A stretch of DNA of 64,000 nt from UBA6220 sp041650375 (GCA_041650375.1 JBAZLH010000001.1:1-64000), one strand, 5' to 3'. Shown: positions 41,964 to 51,106, numbered from the stretch's first letter. The notes: generated by a model from the letters alone, not told the origin. Numbers and translations are program-made.

Positions 41964-42863
41964 TTGAAGGGAGATGGTATTACGGAAAGAAACTTCATGC
42001 AAATGCTTTCAAAAAAACACAATCAGGGAAAATTTGTTTGTGTGGGATTAGACAGTGATGTTGATAAAATCCCTATGGCAGCAATAAGAAAAAGCAAAGG
42101 CCTCGTGGGGCTTGTCTCCGGATTCAACCAGGAAATCGTTGACGCAACCAAAGACATTGTTTGCGCCTATAAGCCAAACATTGCTTTTTACGCCGCAAAC
42201 AGCGGTTGGGGTTTCTATGCCTTAAACCGGACGGTTGAATATATCCGAAAGGTTGCCCCGGACGTTCCCATAATCATTGACGGTAAATTCAATGATATTG
42301 GAAACACCGTTGAACAGTATAGGCAGTTGCTGTACAATACGTTGTCGGCCGACGCTATCACAGTCAATCCATATCTCGGCGCTGAAGCCCTCCAGCCGTT
42401 TTTGAAAGATAAAGACAAGGGCATTATCGTGCTTTGCCGCACTTCCAATAAAGGCGGAGGAGAGTTTCAGAGCTTACGCCTGGAAAATAGGCGGCGGCTA
42501 TTTGAACACGTGGCTTATCAAGTCGCTAATGAGTGGAACGTGAACGGCAATTGCGCCGTGGTTGTGGGCGGAACTTATCCAGAAGAACTTGGAATCGTGC
42601 GCGGGATAATCGGCGAAGATATGCCGATTCTTGTCCCGGGCATCGGAACTCAGGGCGGAGACTTGCAAACTGCGGCTAACGCCGGAAAAGTAATCATTAA
42701 TTCTTCTAGTGGTATTATTTTTGCTTCTGATGGCGATGATTTTGCGGCGTGCGCCCGTAAGAAAACACTTGAGCTCCATAACGAAATCGCCAAACTTCGG
42801 CAACAAAAGGGGCAAGCCAATGAAAGACATAATGGATATTTTAAAAGAAGTTGGGGCGTATGA
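41964..42863 (+). CDS. pyrF: Orotidine 5'-phosphate decarboxylase
   Basis: The 299-residue protein shows the OMP decarboxylase barrel with FVCVGLDSD, KPNIAFYAANSG, the catalytic Lys/Asp string IIIDGKFNDIGNT and AITVNPYLGAEAL. It makes UMP from OMP. The start is uncertain: the TTG at 41964 gives the full family N-terminus (NFMQMLSKK), while the ATG at 41997 begins two residues later than the Asn-Phe that the family usually keeps. The 3' end overlaps pyrE by 44 bases. Confidence 0.92.
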   Translation: MKGDGITERNFMQMLSKKHNQGKFVCVGLDSDVDKIPMAAIRKSKGLVGLVSGFNQEIVDATKDIVCAYKPNIAFYAANSGWGFYALNRTVEYIRKVAPDVPIIIDGKFNDIGNTVEQYRQLLYNTLSADAITVNPYLGAEALQPFLKDKDKGIIVLCRTSNKGGGEFQSLRLENRRRLFEHVAYQVANEWNVNGNCAVVVGGTYPEELGIVRGIIGEDMPILVPGIGTQGGDLQTAANAGKVIINSSSGIIFASDGDDFAACARKKTLELHNEIAKLRQQKGQANERHNGYFKRSWGV

Positions 42864-43458
42864 ACAAGGCCATTTTGTTTTGGCATCCAGCAGTCACGCT
42901 GATTTTTATATCAATAAAGACGCAATTTTTGTCCACCCGCAAATGGCGTCGGATGTTGGTGAAGCATTGGCCCTTAAGTTTAAAGATGACAATGTGGAAG
43001 TGGTAATCGCTCCCGCGACAGCCGGCATTGTCCTTTCGCAATGGACCGCCTATCATTTGTCTAAAATAACCGGTCGGGATGTTTTGGCGGTTTATGCTGA
43101 CAAAACAACGCCCAAGGGGTTTATCGTTAAAAGGGGGTATGACAAGATTTTAAACGGCAAGCGAGTGCTTGTTGTCGAAGATGTTTTAACCTCGGGTGGT
43201 TCAGTCAGGTTATGCATTGAAGCGGTTCGGGAAGCGGGCGGAAACGTAATTGGTCTTGGCGGTATTGTCAATCGTGGCAAGCTTTCGGAAAAAGACGTGT
43301 TTTATCCCGGTAAATTCGTTTGTTTGGCAAACATCGATATCAATGCTTACCTGGAGGATGTTTGTCCTCTTTGCTTGCAACGCAAGCCGATTAGAACGGA
43401 TCTCGGCAAGGGCGCTGAATATCTCGCCCGTAAAAACAAGGATGGTGATAAAAAGTAA
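42820..43458 (+). CDS. pyrE: Orotate phosphoribosyltransferase
   Basis: The protein is 212 residues from the ATG at 42820, preceded by AAAAGGGG. Key motifs are the PRPP-binding loop VLVVEDVLTSGGSV and the catalytic flexible-loop region YADKTTPKGFIVKRGYDK. A C-terminal Cys pair (CPLCLQRK) extends beyond some family members. It makes OMP from orotate and PRPP, the step before PyrF. The overlap with pyrF implies translational coupling. Only the last two steps of UMP synthesis are encoded here, which fits uptake of orotate or upstream genes elsewhere. Confidence 0.94.
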   Translation: MKDIMDILKEVGAYEQGHFVLASSSHADFYINKDAIFVHPQMASDVGEALALKFKDDNVEVVIAPATAGIVLSQWTAYHLSKITGRDVLAVYADKTTPKGFIVKRGYDKILNGKRVLVVEDVLTSGGSVRLCIEAVREAGGNVIGLGGIVNRGKLSEKDVFYPGKFVCLANIDINAYLEDVCPLCLQRKPIRTDLGKGAEYLARKNKDGDKK

Positions 43459-43473
43459 CCATCTTTTTTAATT

Positions 43474-43502
43474 TAAAAACAACCCTTAACGAGTTGTTTT
43501 TT
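43474..43502. terminator. Bidirectional terminator between pyrE and hsp20
   Basis: AAAAACAAC and GTTGTTTTTT form the stem with a nine-base loop. It serves pyrE on the plus strand and the Hsp20 gene on the minus strand. Confidence 0.7.
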
Positions 43503-43506
43503 GATT

Positions 43507-43947
43507 TTAGCTTTCTTTGTCCAGCCCGATTTTTTTGTTTTTTTCCCTTTCAATTTTTGGCATTCGGATTGTCAGCATTCCGTTTTTAATATTGGCGTCT
43601 ATGCGCGAAGTGTCTATTTCCCTGGGAATTATTATCTCCCGGTAAAACGGGCCGAAATAACATTCGCGGGTAAAGTAATTTTTTTCCGCATCTTCGCTTA
43701 TCGGGTTCATTCTTTCTCCTTTTATGACAAGGATGTCGTCTTCCAAGGCAATGTCAACGTCGTCGTTTTTTATGCCGGCAATCGCGGATTGGACTACGAG
43801 CTCCGTGCCTGTCTCATAAACATCCACAACCAATTGGCCTTCCGAGGCGTTCCATTTTTTGGCTGTTTCGGAAAGATTGGTTGGCTCCACTTTTATTCCG
43901 GATTTTTTATCAGTATCTTTTGTTGGTTGTTTTTTAAATAAAGACAT
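43507..43947 (-). CDS. Small heat shock protein, Hsp20/alpha-crystallin
   Basis: The 146-residue protein has an alpha-crystallin domain (about 35-130) with the usual GIKNDDVDIALEDDILVIKGER and the conserved IDTSRIDANIKNGMLTIRMPK. It holds unfolding proteins in an ATP-independent way. The C-terminal IxI-type anchor is not clear. It lies one base downstream of the PrsW-like gene on the same strand. Confidence 0.94.
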   Translation of the reverse strand: MSLFKKQPTKDTDKKSGIKVEPTNLSETAKKWNASEGQLVVDVYETGTELVVQSAIAGIKNDDVDIALEDDILVIKGERMNPISEDAEKNYFTRECYFGPFYREIIIPREIDTSRIDANIKNGMLTIRMPKIEREKNKKIGLDKES

Positions 43948-43948
43948 T

Positions 43949-44698
43949 TTATTTTATAATACAAACGCTTTTTAATTTTCTAATTTTAATCAGGGCGATG
44001 CTTAAAAGCCCATAGAATGTTATTAAGAGCAAGACAGGATAAATAATATAATAATTATTTTGGGACAATTCCATTATAGATGATTCAAGGAAGAAATCAA
44101 AGAGTCCATGGACAATAACTCCCAAAGTAAAGCCGAATGTTATAAAAAACCATTTTTGCCTGGTTCTATAAAAAGCCAAGGCCAGGAAAACTCCGATTAT
44201 GCCGGAACATAATACATGCAAGAGAGTGGCACCGAAAAAACGCACCATGGACAAACCGAATGTTTCGGTTATCATTCCGAATTGATGGCTAGTGAAGAGC
44301 AGGATATTTTCCGCCGTGGCAAAGCCCAGGGCGGAAATAATCATATATAAAGGAATATCAATCGGTTCATCCATGCAAGAATGTTTGAGCACAAAATATC
44401 TTATAACCAAATATTTAAACAATTCTTCAATAAAGCCGATTATCAAAATATTTTTTATCAAAAAATATTGCACAACAGAAAGGTTCCCGGCGGCAACCAT
44501 ATTTAAATTGTTTAAAAGCCAAATTTCAATAATCGCGGTTGGAATCGCGGAAAAAATCCCTAGGTAAAAAATTTGCAGTACTTTCATTTTTGGTTCCGGC
44601 AGGTTGTCTCTTTTTAAAAAAAACAACAGCCAAACTAATCCGGGCATTATTGCCAGCAAAAAGTATAAAAAAATTGTATTAAAATTGCTAATTACCAT
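43949..44698 (-). CDS. PrsW family intramembrane metalloprotease
   Basis: The 249-residue protein has about seven hydrophobic segments. The family's presumed active-site motifs are visible: EELFKYLVIR, FATAENILLF, LLHVLCSGIIG and VIVHGLFDFF, together offering the Glu and His ligands. PrsW cleaves anti-sigma factors in Bacillus, but the substrate here is unknown. The start overlaps the end of tsaD by 11 bases, so it is in the tsaD-prsW-hsp20 order on the minus strand. Confidence 0.9.
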   Translation of the reverse strand: MVISNFNTIFLYFLLAIMPGLVWLLFFLKRDNLPEPKMKVLQIFYLGIFSAIPTAIIEIWLLNNLNMVAAGNLSVVQYFLIKNILIIGFIEELFKYLVIRYFVLKHSCMDEPIDIPLYMIISALGFATAENILLFTSHQFGMITETFGLSMVRFFGATLLHVLCSGIIGVFLALAFYRTRQKWFFITFGFTLGVIVHGLFDFFLESSIMELSQNNYYIIYPVLLLITFYGLLSIALIKIRKLKSVCIIK

Positions 44699-45830
44699 TT
44701 ATTTTAAAATTTGATTTGGGTTTTAGCCGCGGCCATGAATATTCCTTTGATTTCTTGGAGATAAGGGCGGCGAGAGCAATCATGCCGGCGTTATCGGCCG
44801 TGTATTCGCTTGTTGGCAGAAAGCAACCTATTTTTAGATTGTCGCATTTTTCCAAGATTTCTTTTCGCAATTTTTTATTGGCAGAAACGCCCCCTCCCAA
44901 AATTATTGACTTGGCTTTGTATTTTTCAGCTGCTTTCAAAGTTTTATGGATGAGCACTTCTATTATAGCATTTTGTATTTCTTTACTCATCTCAGCAATG
45001 TATTCGGGCGATTTTTTTTCCATATCGGTTCTTTTTTTAAAATCATAAAGCACCGCGGTTTTTAATCCGGAAAAGCTGAAATCAAAATTCTTATCATACA
45101 TCATTGGGCGGGGGAGCTTGATGCTATATTTGCTTTGTTTGAATTTATCAGCGTATTTACCGATTTCTTTTCCGCCCGGGTAGCTTAATCCGAGAATTCG
45201 GGCGGTTTTATCAAAGCATTCCCCGGCCGCGTCGTCCCTTGTTTCTCCGATTAATTTATAATTGCCGATACTTTTCATTAAGATTAGTTGCGTGTTTCCG
45301 CCGGAAACAATCAAGCCAATGGCCGGTAGCCGCGGTTTTTTGCTTTCATTGAAATACGCGGATAAAAGATGTCCCTCCAAATGATTGACCCCGATAACAG
45401 GGATGCCCCAATAAAAAGAAAGCGCTTTGGCTAAATTAACGCTTACCCATAGGCAGGGTTCCAATCCCGGACCGATAGTTACGGCAATTTTATCCAGTTT
45501 CGGCTTATCGTATTTTTCCAAGAATATTTTTAAGCAATTAAATAATTCAGGATTTCTTTCCAATATTTTTTCCACCTTGCCTATTCTTTTTGGGTCTATT
45601 TTTTGAGTTGGTTTAAGCAGTTTGGCTTTAGCTAAAGCTTTTTCCAAAACCGGCACGATATTAGTTTGGTGCTCGCGCTTGGCAAGCGAAGGAAAAACAC
45701 CGCCGTAACTCGCGTGCAGTTGCTCTTGAGAAGAGATTATTTGCGATAATAGTGTTATTTTGTCCTTGTTTTTTTCCAAAACACTGGCGCAAGTATCATC
45801 ACAGCTTGTTTCCAGTCCTAATATTTTCAT
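44688..45830 (-). CDS. tsaD: tRNA N6-adenosine threonylcarbamoyltransferase
   Basis: The 380-residue ASKHA-fold protein has the metal-binding HLEGHLLSAY, LETSCDDTCASV at the N-terminus, the GLIVSGGNTQLI loop and the C-terminal GGGVSANKKLR. It transfers the threonylcarbamoyl group to A37 of ANN-reading tRNAs. An insert of about 40 residues (near 75-120, Lys-rich) relative to the E. coli protein lies before the HLEGH motif. It is the first gene of a minus-strand unit and faces away from tRNA-Glu. Confidence 0.95.
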   Translation of the reverse strand: MKILGLETSCDDTCASVLEKNKDKITLLSQIISSQEQLHASYGGVFPSLAKREHQTNIVPVLEKALAKAKLLKPTQKIDPKRIGKVEKILERNPELFNCLKIFLEKYDKPKLDKIAVTIGPGLEPCLWVSVNLAKALSFYWGIPVIGVNHLEGHLLSAYFNESKKPRLPAIGLIVSGGNTQLILMKSIGNYKLIGETRDDAAGECFDKTARILGLSYPGGKEIGKYADKFKQSKYSIKLPRPMMYDKNFDFSFSGLKTAVLYDFKKRTDMEKKSPEYIAEMSKEIQNAIIEVLIHKTLKAAEKYKAKSIILGGGVSANKKLRKEILEKCDNLKIGCFLPTSEYTADNAGMIALAALISKKSKEYSWPRLKPKSNFKINGN

Positions 45831-45983
45831 TTGTCTTTAATTCTAAACAAAAATAGGCATTTCCGCAACCTGGCTAAATTTTTGAAGACAGAGCCTTAAA
45901 TATTTTGGCAAGTCTAGTAAGGTTGATTTTTTGGCTTATTTTTGTTATATATAGGTATATTCGCGTCAATTATTTTTTATTTT

Positions 45984-46058
45984 GGCCCTATCGTCTAACG
46001 GTTAGGACATCAGATTTTCAATCTGGTAATCAGGGTTCGATTCCCTGTAGGGTCACCA
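45984..46058 (+). tRNA. tRNA-Glu(TTC)
   Basis: The anticodon loop TTTTCAA gives TTC. The acceptor GGCCCTA/TAGGGTC has one G-U pair, A73 and an encoded CCA. A perfect 18-bp hairpin follows. Confidence 0.95.
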
Positions 46059-46059
46059 C

Positions 46060-46325
46060 TTGTGTTGCAAGGTATCGCTAAGCGATACCTTGCAACACAA
46101 CCGGAAGAAGACCCTACAGGGAATCGAACCCGCAGGTCAATCAGCGAGAGCTGATTGACGTCAGATTCAGCAGAATCTGACGCACAGTTAGCGAATTGGC
46201 GTCGGATTCACCAGAATCCGACGTACCTTAAGCAATTACAGGGAATCGAACGCGGAGCCGCGACGGCGGCGAGCGGGGCCATAAAAATTTTTCAGTAGAA
46301 AAATATTTTATGGCGATTACCTCAC
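46060..46325 (+). repeat. Long hairpin plus composite tRNA-linked element at tRNA-Glu
   Basis: The hairpin TTGTGTTGCAAGGTATCGCT with its complement spans 46060-46100. A left arm GACCCTACAGGGAATCG (46110-46131) is an exact inverted copy of about 22 bases of the tRNA 3' end. Then three palindromes of the second family (46134-46231) intervene, followed by a second left arm ACAGGGAATCGAAC, hairpin 1 GCCGC-GACG-GCGGC, hairpin 2 AAATTTTTC-AGTA-GAAAAATATTT closed by CCAT/ATGG, and a weak right arm GGCGATTACC. No gene lies in 46059-46347. Confidence 0.8.
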
Positions 46326-46347
46326 ATCTATCAATTGAATAATAAAA

Positions 46348-47937
46348 ATGCCAGAACAAGAAAACCAAAACTATCTTAAAGCCGGAACCGCCCGGGACTT
46401 TGTGGACAAAAAAGAAAGGCGATTGTATCGTTTTTTTGAGATGTTGACCGCGCTAATCAGTTTTTCAATTTTAATATTGGCTGTTGTTTTTTCTTTTTAT
46501 CTGCCGGCCTGGGTGGCTTTTTTTATTATCCTTTACGACACGTATTGGCTATTCCGGACAGTTTATTTCGCCTTTTATTTAAGGGCCGGTTACGCTCAAA
46601 TGAGAAAAAACGAGAATACGGATTGGCTTAAAAAATTAAACGAATTAAAAGAAATCAAAAATGGATTGACCGTCCAATCCTGGCGGGATATTTACCATAT
46701 CGTTGTTTTGCCAATGTATAAAGAGCCGTTGGAAATCGTGGAACAAACTTTTATTTCTTTAAAAAATACGGATTACCCGAAGGATCGGATGATAATCGTG
46801 TTAGCTTGTGAAGAACGCGCCCGCGAACAAGGAGAGGCGGTTGCCGAAAAAATTGAAAATAAATTCGGTAATGAATTTTTTAAATTATTAACAACTTACC
46901 ATCCGGACAAACTGGAAGGGGAGATTGCCGGGCACGGCAGCAATGATGCCTGGGCGGAAAAGAAAGTTAAGGAATTGGTAATCGACCAACTGAATATTCC
47001 TTATGAAAATATAGTGATTTCTTCTTTTGACGTTGATTCGGTTTTTTATCCGAAATATTTCAGTTGTTTAACTTATTGTTTTTTGACAACCGCGAAACCG
47101 CTGCGAACCAGCTTCCAACCCATACCGCTTTATTTGAATAATATTTGGCAAGCGCCGGCGATTTCCAGAGTTTTTGCCTTTTCTTCCACTTTTTGGCACA
47201 CCATGAACCAAGAACGCCCGGAAAAATTAATTACTTTTTCTTCCCATTCAATGAGTTTCAAAGCGTTGGTTGAGGTTGGCTTTAAACAAACAAACGTTAT
47301 TTCCGACGATTCCAGGATATTTTGGCAATGCTTTTTCCAATTTAACGGTGATTACAAAGTGGAGCCGCTGTTCTATCCGGTGTCCATGGATGCCAATGTT
47401 GCGCCGAAATTTTCAACAACTTTGAAAAATATTTACAAGCAGCAAAAAAGATGGGCCTATGGGGTCGGGGAGGTTCCGTATTTTCTTTTCGCGGCATTGA
47501 AAAATAAAACCATACCTTTCAAAAAGAAATTTTCCATGGGATTTGACTTGATAGAAGGCCATGTTTCTTGGGGAATCTCGTCAATTTTGATTTTGGGCTT
47601 AGGTTGGCTACCTTTGATTTTCGGCGGCCCGCATTTTTCCCAAACTTTGCTTTCTTATAACTTGCCCAAAATTACCAGCACGCTTTTAACCATCAATATG
47701 GCCGGATTGATTATTTCAATCTATCTGAGCATTCTTTTATTGCCGCCCAAACCAATTAATTACGGAAAATTAAGGTATGTTATCTTGGCGTTTGAATGGA
47801 TTTTAATTCCGCTGATAATGGTATTTTTCAGTTCCATTCCGGCCTTGCACGCTCAACTACACTGGTTCTTCGGCAAGTATATGGGCTTTTGGGTTACTCC
47901 TAAAATAAGGGAAGCCGGCCAATATGTTGAACAATAA
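46348..47937 (+). CDS. Membrane glycosyltransferase, family 2
   Basis: The 529-residue protein has N-terminal membrane helices (about 30-75), a GT-A domain and C-terminal helices (about 405-510). Visible motifs are VLACEERARE, the metal-binding SSFDVDSVF and QQKRWAYGVGE, which matches the QxxRW of processive family 2 enzymes such as cellulose or hyaluronan synthases. It probably builds a surface polysaccharide from a nucleotide sugar. It overlaps the next gene by 14 bases. Confidence 0.88.
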   Translation: MPEQENQNYLKAGTARDFVDKKERRLYRFFEMLTALISFSILILAVVFSFYLPAWVAFFIILYDTYWLFRTVYFAFYLRAGYAQMRKNENTDWLKKLNELKEIKNGLTVQSWRDIYHIVVLPMYKEPLEIVEQTFISLKNTDYPKDRMIIVLACEERAREQGEAVAEKIENKFGNEFFKLLTTYHPDKLEGEIAGHGSNDAWAEKKVKELVIDQLNIPYENIVISSFDVDSVFYPKYFSCLTYCFLTTAKPLRTSFQPIPLYLNNIWQAPAISRVFAFSSTFWHTMNQERPEKLITFSSHSMSFKALVEVGFKQTNVISDDSRIFWQCFFQFNGDYKVEPLFYPVSMDANVAPKFSTTLKNIYKQQKRWAYGVGEVPYFLFAALKNKTIPFKKKFSMGFDLIEGHVSWGISSILILGLGWLPLIFGGPHFSQTLLSYNLPKITSTLLTINMAGLIISIYLSILLLPPKPINYGKLRYVILAFEWILIPLIMVFFSSIPALHAQLHWFFGKYMGFWVTPKIREAGQYVEQ

Positions 47938-48742
47938 AAAAATATGTATTATTGTTTTTATTTTAATCGCGGTTTTGGCATGTGATATTTTGTTTGAAGT
48001 GAATTTTCCCAAAGTTAACGAGGTTGACATCAAGAGTTCCAAAATAAAATCAGAGCAAGAAATTAGGATTGTCCAGATAAGCGATTTGCATAACCAAAAG
48101 TTTTTTAACAATAATAAGGATTTATATCAAAAAATCAAAGCTGCCAATCCGGATTTTATCGCGATTACCGGCGACTTTATAGATAAAAGCACGAGTGATT
48201 ACACTTACGCTTACGGAGTTATCGATGAGCTTTTAAAAATAAATAAAAATATTTATTTTGTCGCCGGCGACCACGAACAAAAAAATACCCGGAATATTTT
48301 AACCGGGCTGGTTGAAAAGGGGGTGAAAGTTTTAAACAAGAGCGAAGTAGCTTTCACAAAAGGCGGCCAATCAATTTATGTTTACGGATTGGATTATTTT
48401 AACACTAATCGAGATATTGATTTTATAAAAAATATTCCCCAAAATTCTTTTTCAATCCTGATTTTGCATAATCCCGATTTGGCGATAAGCAATAACGAAG
48501 TTAAAGAAGATTTGATTTTAAGCGGAGACACTCACGGCGGACAAATCCGTTTACCCATTGTCGGAGCGATTGCCGTGCCCGGCCAGCCGTTGTTCCCGAA
48601 ATACTCCAAAGGGCTTTATAAATTAGGCAATGGCTCCCTTTTGTATATTGATAGCGGTTTGGGCAATACCTTAATGCCAATCAGATTTTTAAACCGCAGC
48701 CAAATCAGCTTGATTATAATCAATCCAATTAGCGGGAGCTAA
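47924..48742 (+). CDS. Metallophosphoesterase, YkuE-like
   Basis: The 272-residue protein has an N-terminal membrane segment (about 5-24) and a calcineurin-like phosphoesterase domain with QISDLHN, ITGDFIDK, VAGDHEQ and the last motif SGDTHGGQIRLP. The residues place two metals. YkuE-type enzymes act on the outer face on lipid or sugar phosphates, which would suit partnership with the overlapping glycosyltransferase. The stop codon lies within a palindrome of the second repeat family. Confidence 0.9.
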   Translation: MLNNKKICIIVFILIAVLACDILFEVNFPKVNEVDIKSSKIKSEQEIRIVQISDLHNQKFFNNNKDLYQKIKAANPDFIAITGDFIDKSTSDYTYAYGVIDELLKINKNIYFVAGDHEQKNTRNILTGLVEKGVKVLNKSEVAFTKGGQSIYVYGLDYFNTNRDIDFIKNIPQNSFSILILHNPDLAISNNEVKEDLILSGDTHGGQIRLPIVGAIAVPGQPLFPKYSKGLYKLGNGSLLYIDSGLGNTLMPIRFLNRSQISLIIINPISGS

Positions 48743-48770
48743 TTGGCGTCTGATTTAGTAAAATCAGACG
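48725..48770. repeat. Paired palindrome unit at convergent gene ends
   Basis: CCAATTAGC / GCTAATTGG and CGTCTGATTT / AAATCAGACG lie in the reverse order of the unit at 25319. They fall between the stop codons of the phosphoesterase and recG genes and cover the last codons of the former. They may serve as the terminator for both. Confidence 0.75.
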
Positions 48771-48783
48771 AACATTAATAATG

Positions 48784-50928
48784 TTATTCAAGATGGATTC
48801 GTTCTTCAAACGCTTCTAGCCTGGTTTTAAGAGTAGGAAATTTGGATAAATCCGGGCTTTGTTTCAAGATTGCTTCCGCGATTTTTTTTGTTTTTTCAAT
48901 CAAATGCGGTTCTTTTAAAGAAGACATGGCAAAGTCCGGCAAGCCCCATTGGCGCACGCCGATAAAATCTCCCGGACCCCTGATTTTTAAATCCATTTCC
49001 GATAATTCAAAGCCGCTGTCGTATTTTATCATGGCGCGTAAACGTTCCTTGGTGGTGCCTGAACCGGATGTGGTTAAAAGAAAACAATAGGACTGGTGTT
49101 CGCCGCGGCCGACTCGGCCGCGGAATTGGTGCAATTGCGCCAACCCGAACCTGTCCGCGCCCTCAATCATCATTACTGTGGCGTTCGGCACATCAATGCC
49201 AACTTCAATCACTGAAGTGGAAACCAAAATATCAAATTTCTTGGCTTTAAAGTTTTTCATTATTATTTCTTTTTCTTTGGGTGTCATTTTGCCATGCAGC
49301 ATTTCTATTTTCAATCTCGGAAAAATTTCTTTGGATAATTTTTCGTACTCGTCTTTCACGGCTTTAATATCCATTTGATTCTCCGTGTCTTCGTCCGAAG
49401 ATTCAATCCTGGGGCAAATCACGAAAACTTGGCGTCCCGTTTGGATTTCTTTTTCAATGAATCGATAAGTTTCTTTACGGTCTTTTTCGTCAACTATTTT
49501 CGTGATTATTTTTTTTCTGCCCTTAGGCATTTCATTAATTGTGGATAAGTCCAAATCGCCCCAAATGGTTAAGGCCAGGGTGCGGGGGATGGGAGTGGCG
49601 GTCATGGAAAGCAAATGCGGAATTTTATTACTATGCCTGCCGCAAAGCGCGGCGCGTTGGGCCACGCCGAAGCGATGTTGTTCGTCCACCACCACCAAGC
49701 CCAAATTTTTGAAAATAATTTTGGTTTTGGGGGTTTTGGCTTTGCTTTTTCTTTTCTTTTTGGGCGGGGCAATCAAGGCATGGGTGCCGATTAAAATATC
49801 AATTTCGCCATCTTCGGTTTTTTCCAGCATTTTCTTGCGCGAGATTTCAATCGTGTCGTTTTTCAGTTTTTTGGAATAATATTTATCTTCTTTGCCGGTT
49901 AAGAATCCGATATTGATATTAAAATCTTTTAACAATTGGAAAAATGTTTTAAAATGTTGTTTGGCCAATATTTCCGTGGGAGCCATTACCACCACCTGGT
50001 TTTTATTTTTTACTGCGTTAATTGCCGCCAAAACCGCGACCACGGTTTTGCCCGAGCCCACATCTCCTTGCAGCAATCGGTTCATCGGATAAGAACGCTC
50101 CATATCATGCAGAATTTGTTCGTAAGCTTTTTCTTGGCCTAAAGTTAATTTAAACGGCAGGGAATCCAGAAGCCGGCTAATGATTTGTTGGTTAATCGGA
50201 ATCGCGGGCGCGTTTTCTTTTTTAAAGTCTATTTTTTTCTTGGCGCCAAAAAGGGAGATAAAAAAGATATTTTCAAAAGAGAATCTTTCTTGCGCTTTTT
50301 GGGCCGCTTCCAAAGAATCGGGAAAATGAATTTGGTAAAGAGCTTCGCGGAAACTGATTAAGTCCGCTTCTTCCAATATCTCTTCGGGTAAGGTTTCCGG
50401 TATTTTATCTTTAATAGCCAAAAGCGCGGGCTTTAAAACATATCTAATGAGCCGCGAAGAAGTTCCGCGGGTTTCCGGATAGATTGGAATAATCCGGCCG
50501 GTATGCAAAGTTTCTTTTAAAGATAATTTTTCGTGGATAGGGGAGCTTAAAAAAATATGCCCGTCTTTGCCAACCGAAACTTTTCCGGACAGCATCAATT
50601 CATCCCCCTTTTTTAAAGATTTAATCAAATAAGGCTGGTTAAACCAAACGATTTCAATTGAGCCGGTATCATCTTGCACAAGCCCTTTGGTGATGGACAT
50701 TTTTTTTACCCAGCTGCGTTCTTGCCCGATTTCCAGTAATTTTCCGTGAATAGTGATAGCTTGGTTGAGTTTTATGTTTTTAATCTTGGAAATTTTGCTT
50801 AAATCCTCGTACGTTCGGGGAAAATAAAAAAGCAAGTCGCCCAGCGTCCTTATTTTTAACAGCTTAAACCTTTTGGCAAAAGCCGGCCCGACTTTCGGCA
50901 ATTCTTCAATTGGAGTTGAAAAGGTCAT
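48784..50928 (-). CDS. recG: ATP-dependent DNA helicase RecG
   Basis: The 714-residue protein has the N-terminal wedge OB domain (about 60-150), then the superfamily 2 helicase domains with Walker A LLQGDVGSGKTVVA, DEQH box VVVDEQHRFG, and motifs MTATPIPRTLAL, RVGRGEHQSYC. RecG rescues stalled forks and branch-migrates Holliday junctions. A Lys-rich insert of about 15 residues (near 395-410) lies in helicase domain 1. It is alone on this strand. Confidence 0.96.
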   Translation of the reverse strand: MTFSTPIEELPKVGPAFAKRFKLLKIRTLGDLLFYFPRTYEDLSKISKIKNIKLNQAITIHGKLLEIGQERSWVKKMSITKGLVQDDTGSIEIVWFNQPYLIKSLKKGDELMLSGKVSVGKDGHIFLSSPIHEKLSLKETLHTGRIIPIYPETRGTSSRLIRYVLKPALLAIKDKIPETLPEEILEEADLISFREALYQIHFPDSLEAAQKAQERFSFENIFFISLFGAKKKIDFKKENAPAIPINQQIISRLLDSLPFKLTLGQEKAYEQILHDMERSYPMNRLLQGDVGSGKTVVAVLAAINAVKNKNQVVVMAPTEILAKQHFKTFFQLLKDFNINIGFLTGKEDKYYSKKLKNDTIEISRKKMLEKTEDGEIDILIGTHALIAPPKKKRKSKAKTPKTKIIFKNLGLVVVDEQHRFGVAQRAALCGRHSNKIPHLLSMTATPIPRTLALTIWGDLDLSTINEMPKGRKKIITKIVDEKDRKETYRFIEKEIQTGRQVFVICPRIESSDEDTENQMDIKAVKDEYEKLSKEIFPRLKIEMLHGKMTPKEKEIIMKNFKAKKFDILVSTSVIEVGIDVPNATVMMIEGADRFGLAQLHQFRGRVGRGEHQSYCFLLTTSGSGTTKERLRAMIKYDSGFELSEMDLKIRGPGDFIGVRQWGLPDFAMSSLKEPHLIEKTKKIAEAILKQSPDLSKFPTLKTRLEAFEERIHLE

Positions 50929-50957
50929 TTCTAAGTATAGTTTTGTAAATTATTGTT

Positions 50958-51022
50958 GTGTCCCCGAGAGCACTGCCCCCTGTTGGGGCCAGCATTTCGT
51001 CGCCTTCGCTCCTCAAGATTCG
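50958..51022 (-). repeat. Degraded tRNA-linked element after tRNA-Arg(GCG)
   Basis: On the minus strand it follows tRNA-Arg(GCG). A core remnant AGCGAAGGCGACG is followed by hairpin CTGGCCCC-AACA-GGGGGCAG and then CTCTCGGGGACACA. That last arm matches the 3' end of tRNA-Arg(CCT) at 16047, not of the adjacent tRNA. Confidence 0.6.
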
Positions 51023-51034
51023 TCTTTATTTATG

Positions 51035-51106
51035 TGCCCTCAAGAGGAGTCGAACCTCTATCGTAAGCTCCGCAAGCTTATATTCTATCCATTGAACTAT
51101 GAGGGC
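51035..51106 (-). tRNA. tRNA-Arg(GCG)
   Basis: The anticodon loop TTGCGGA gives GCG rather than the usual ACG. The acceptor is GCCCTCA/TGAGGGC with A73; CCA is not encoded. The cloverleaf is otherwise normal. Confidence 0.9.

Noticed and set aside
42709..42819. Upstream start for pyrE within pyrF
   Set aside because: The added 37 residues have no family similarity; the ATG at 42820 has a purine-rich site upstream and gives the normal length.
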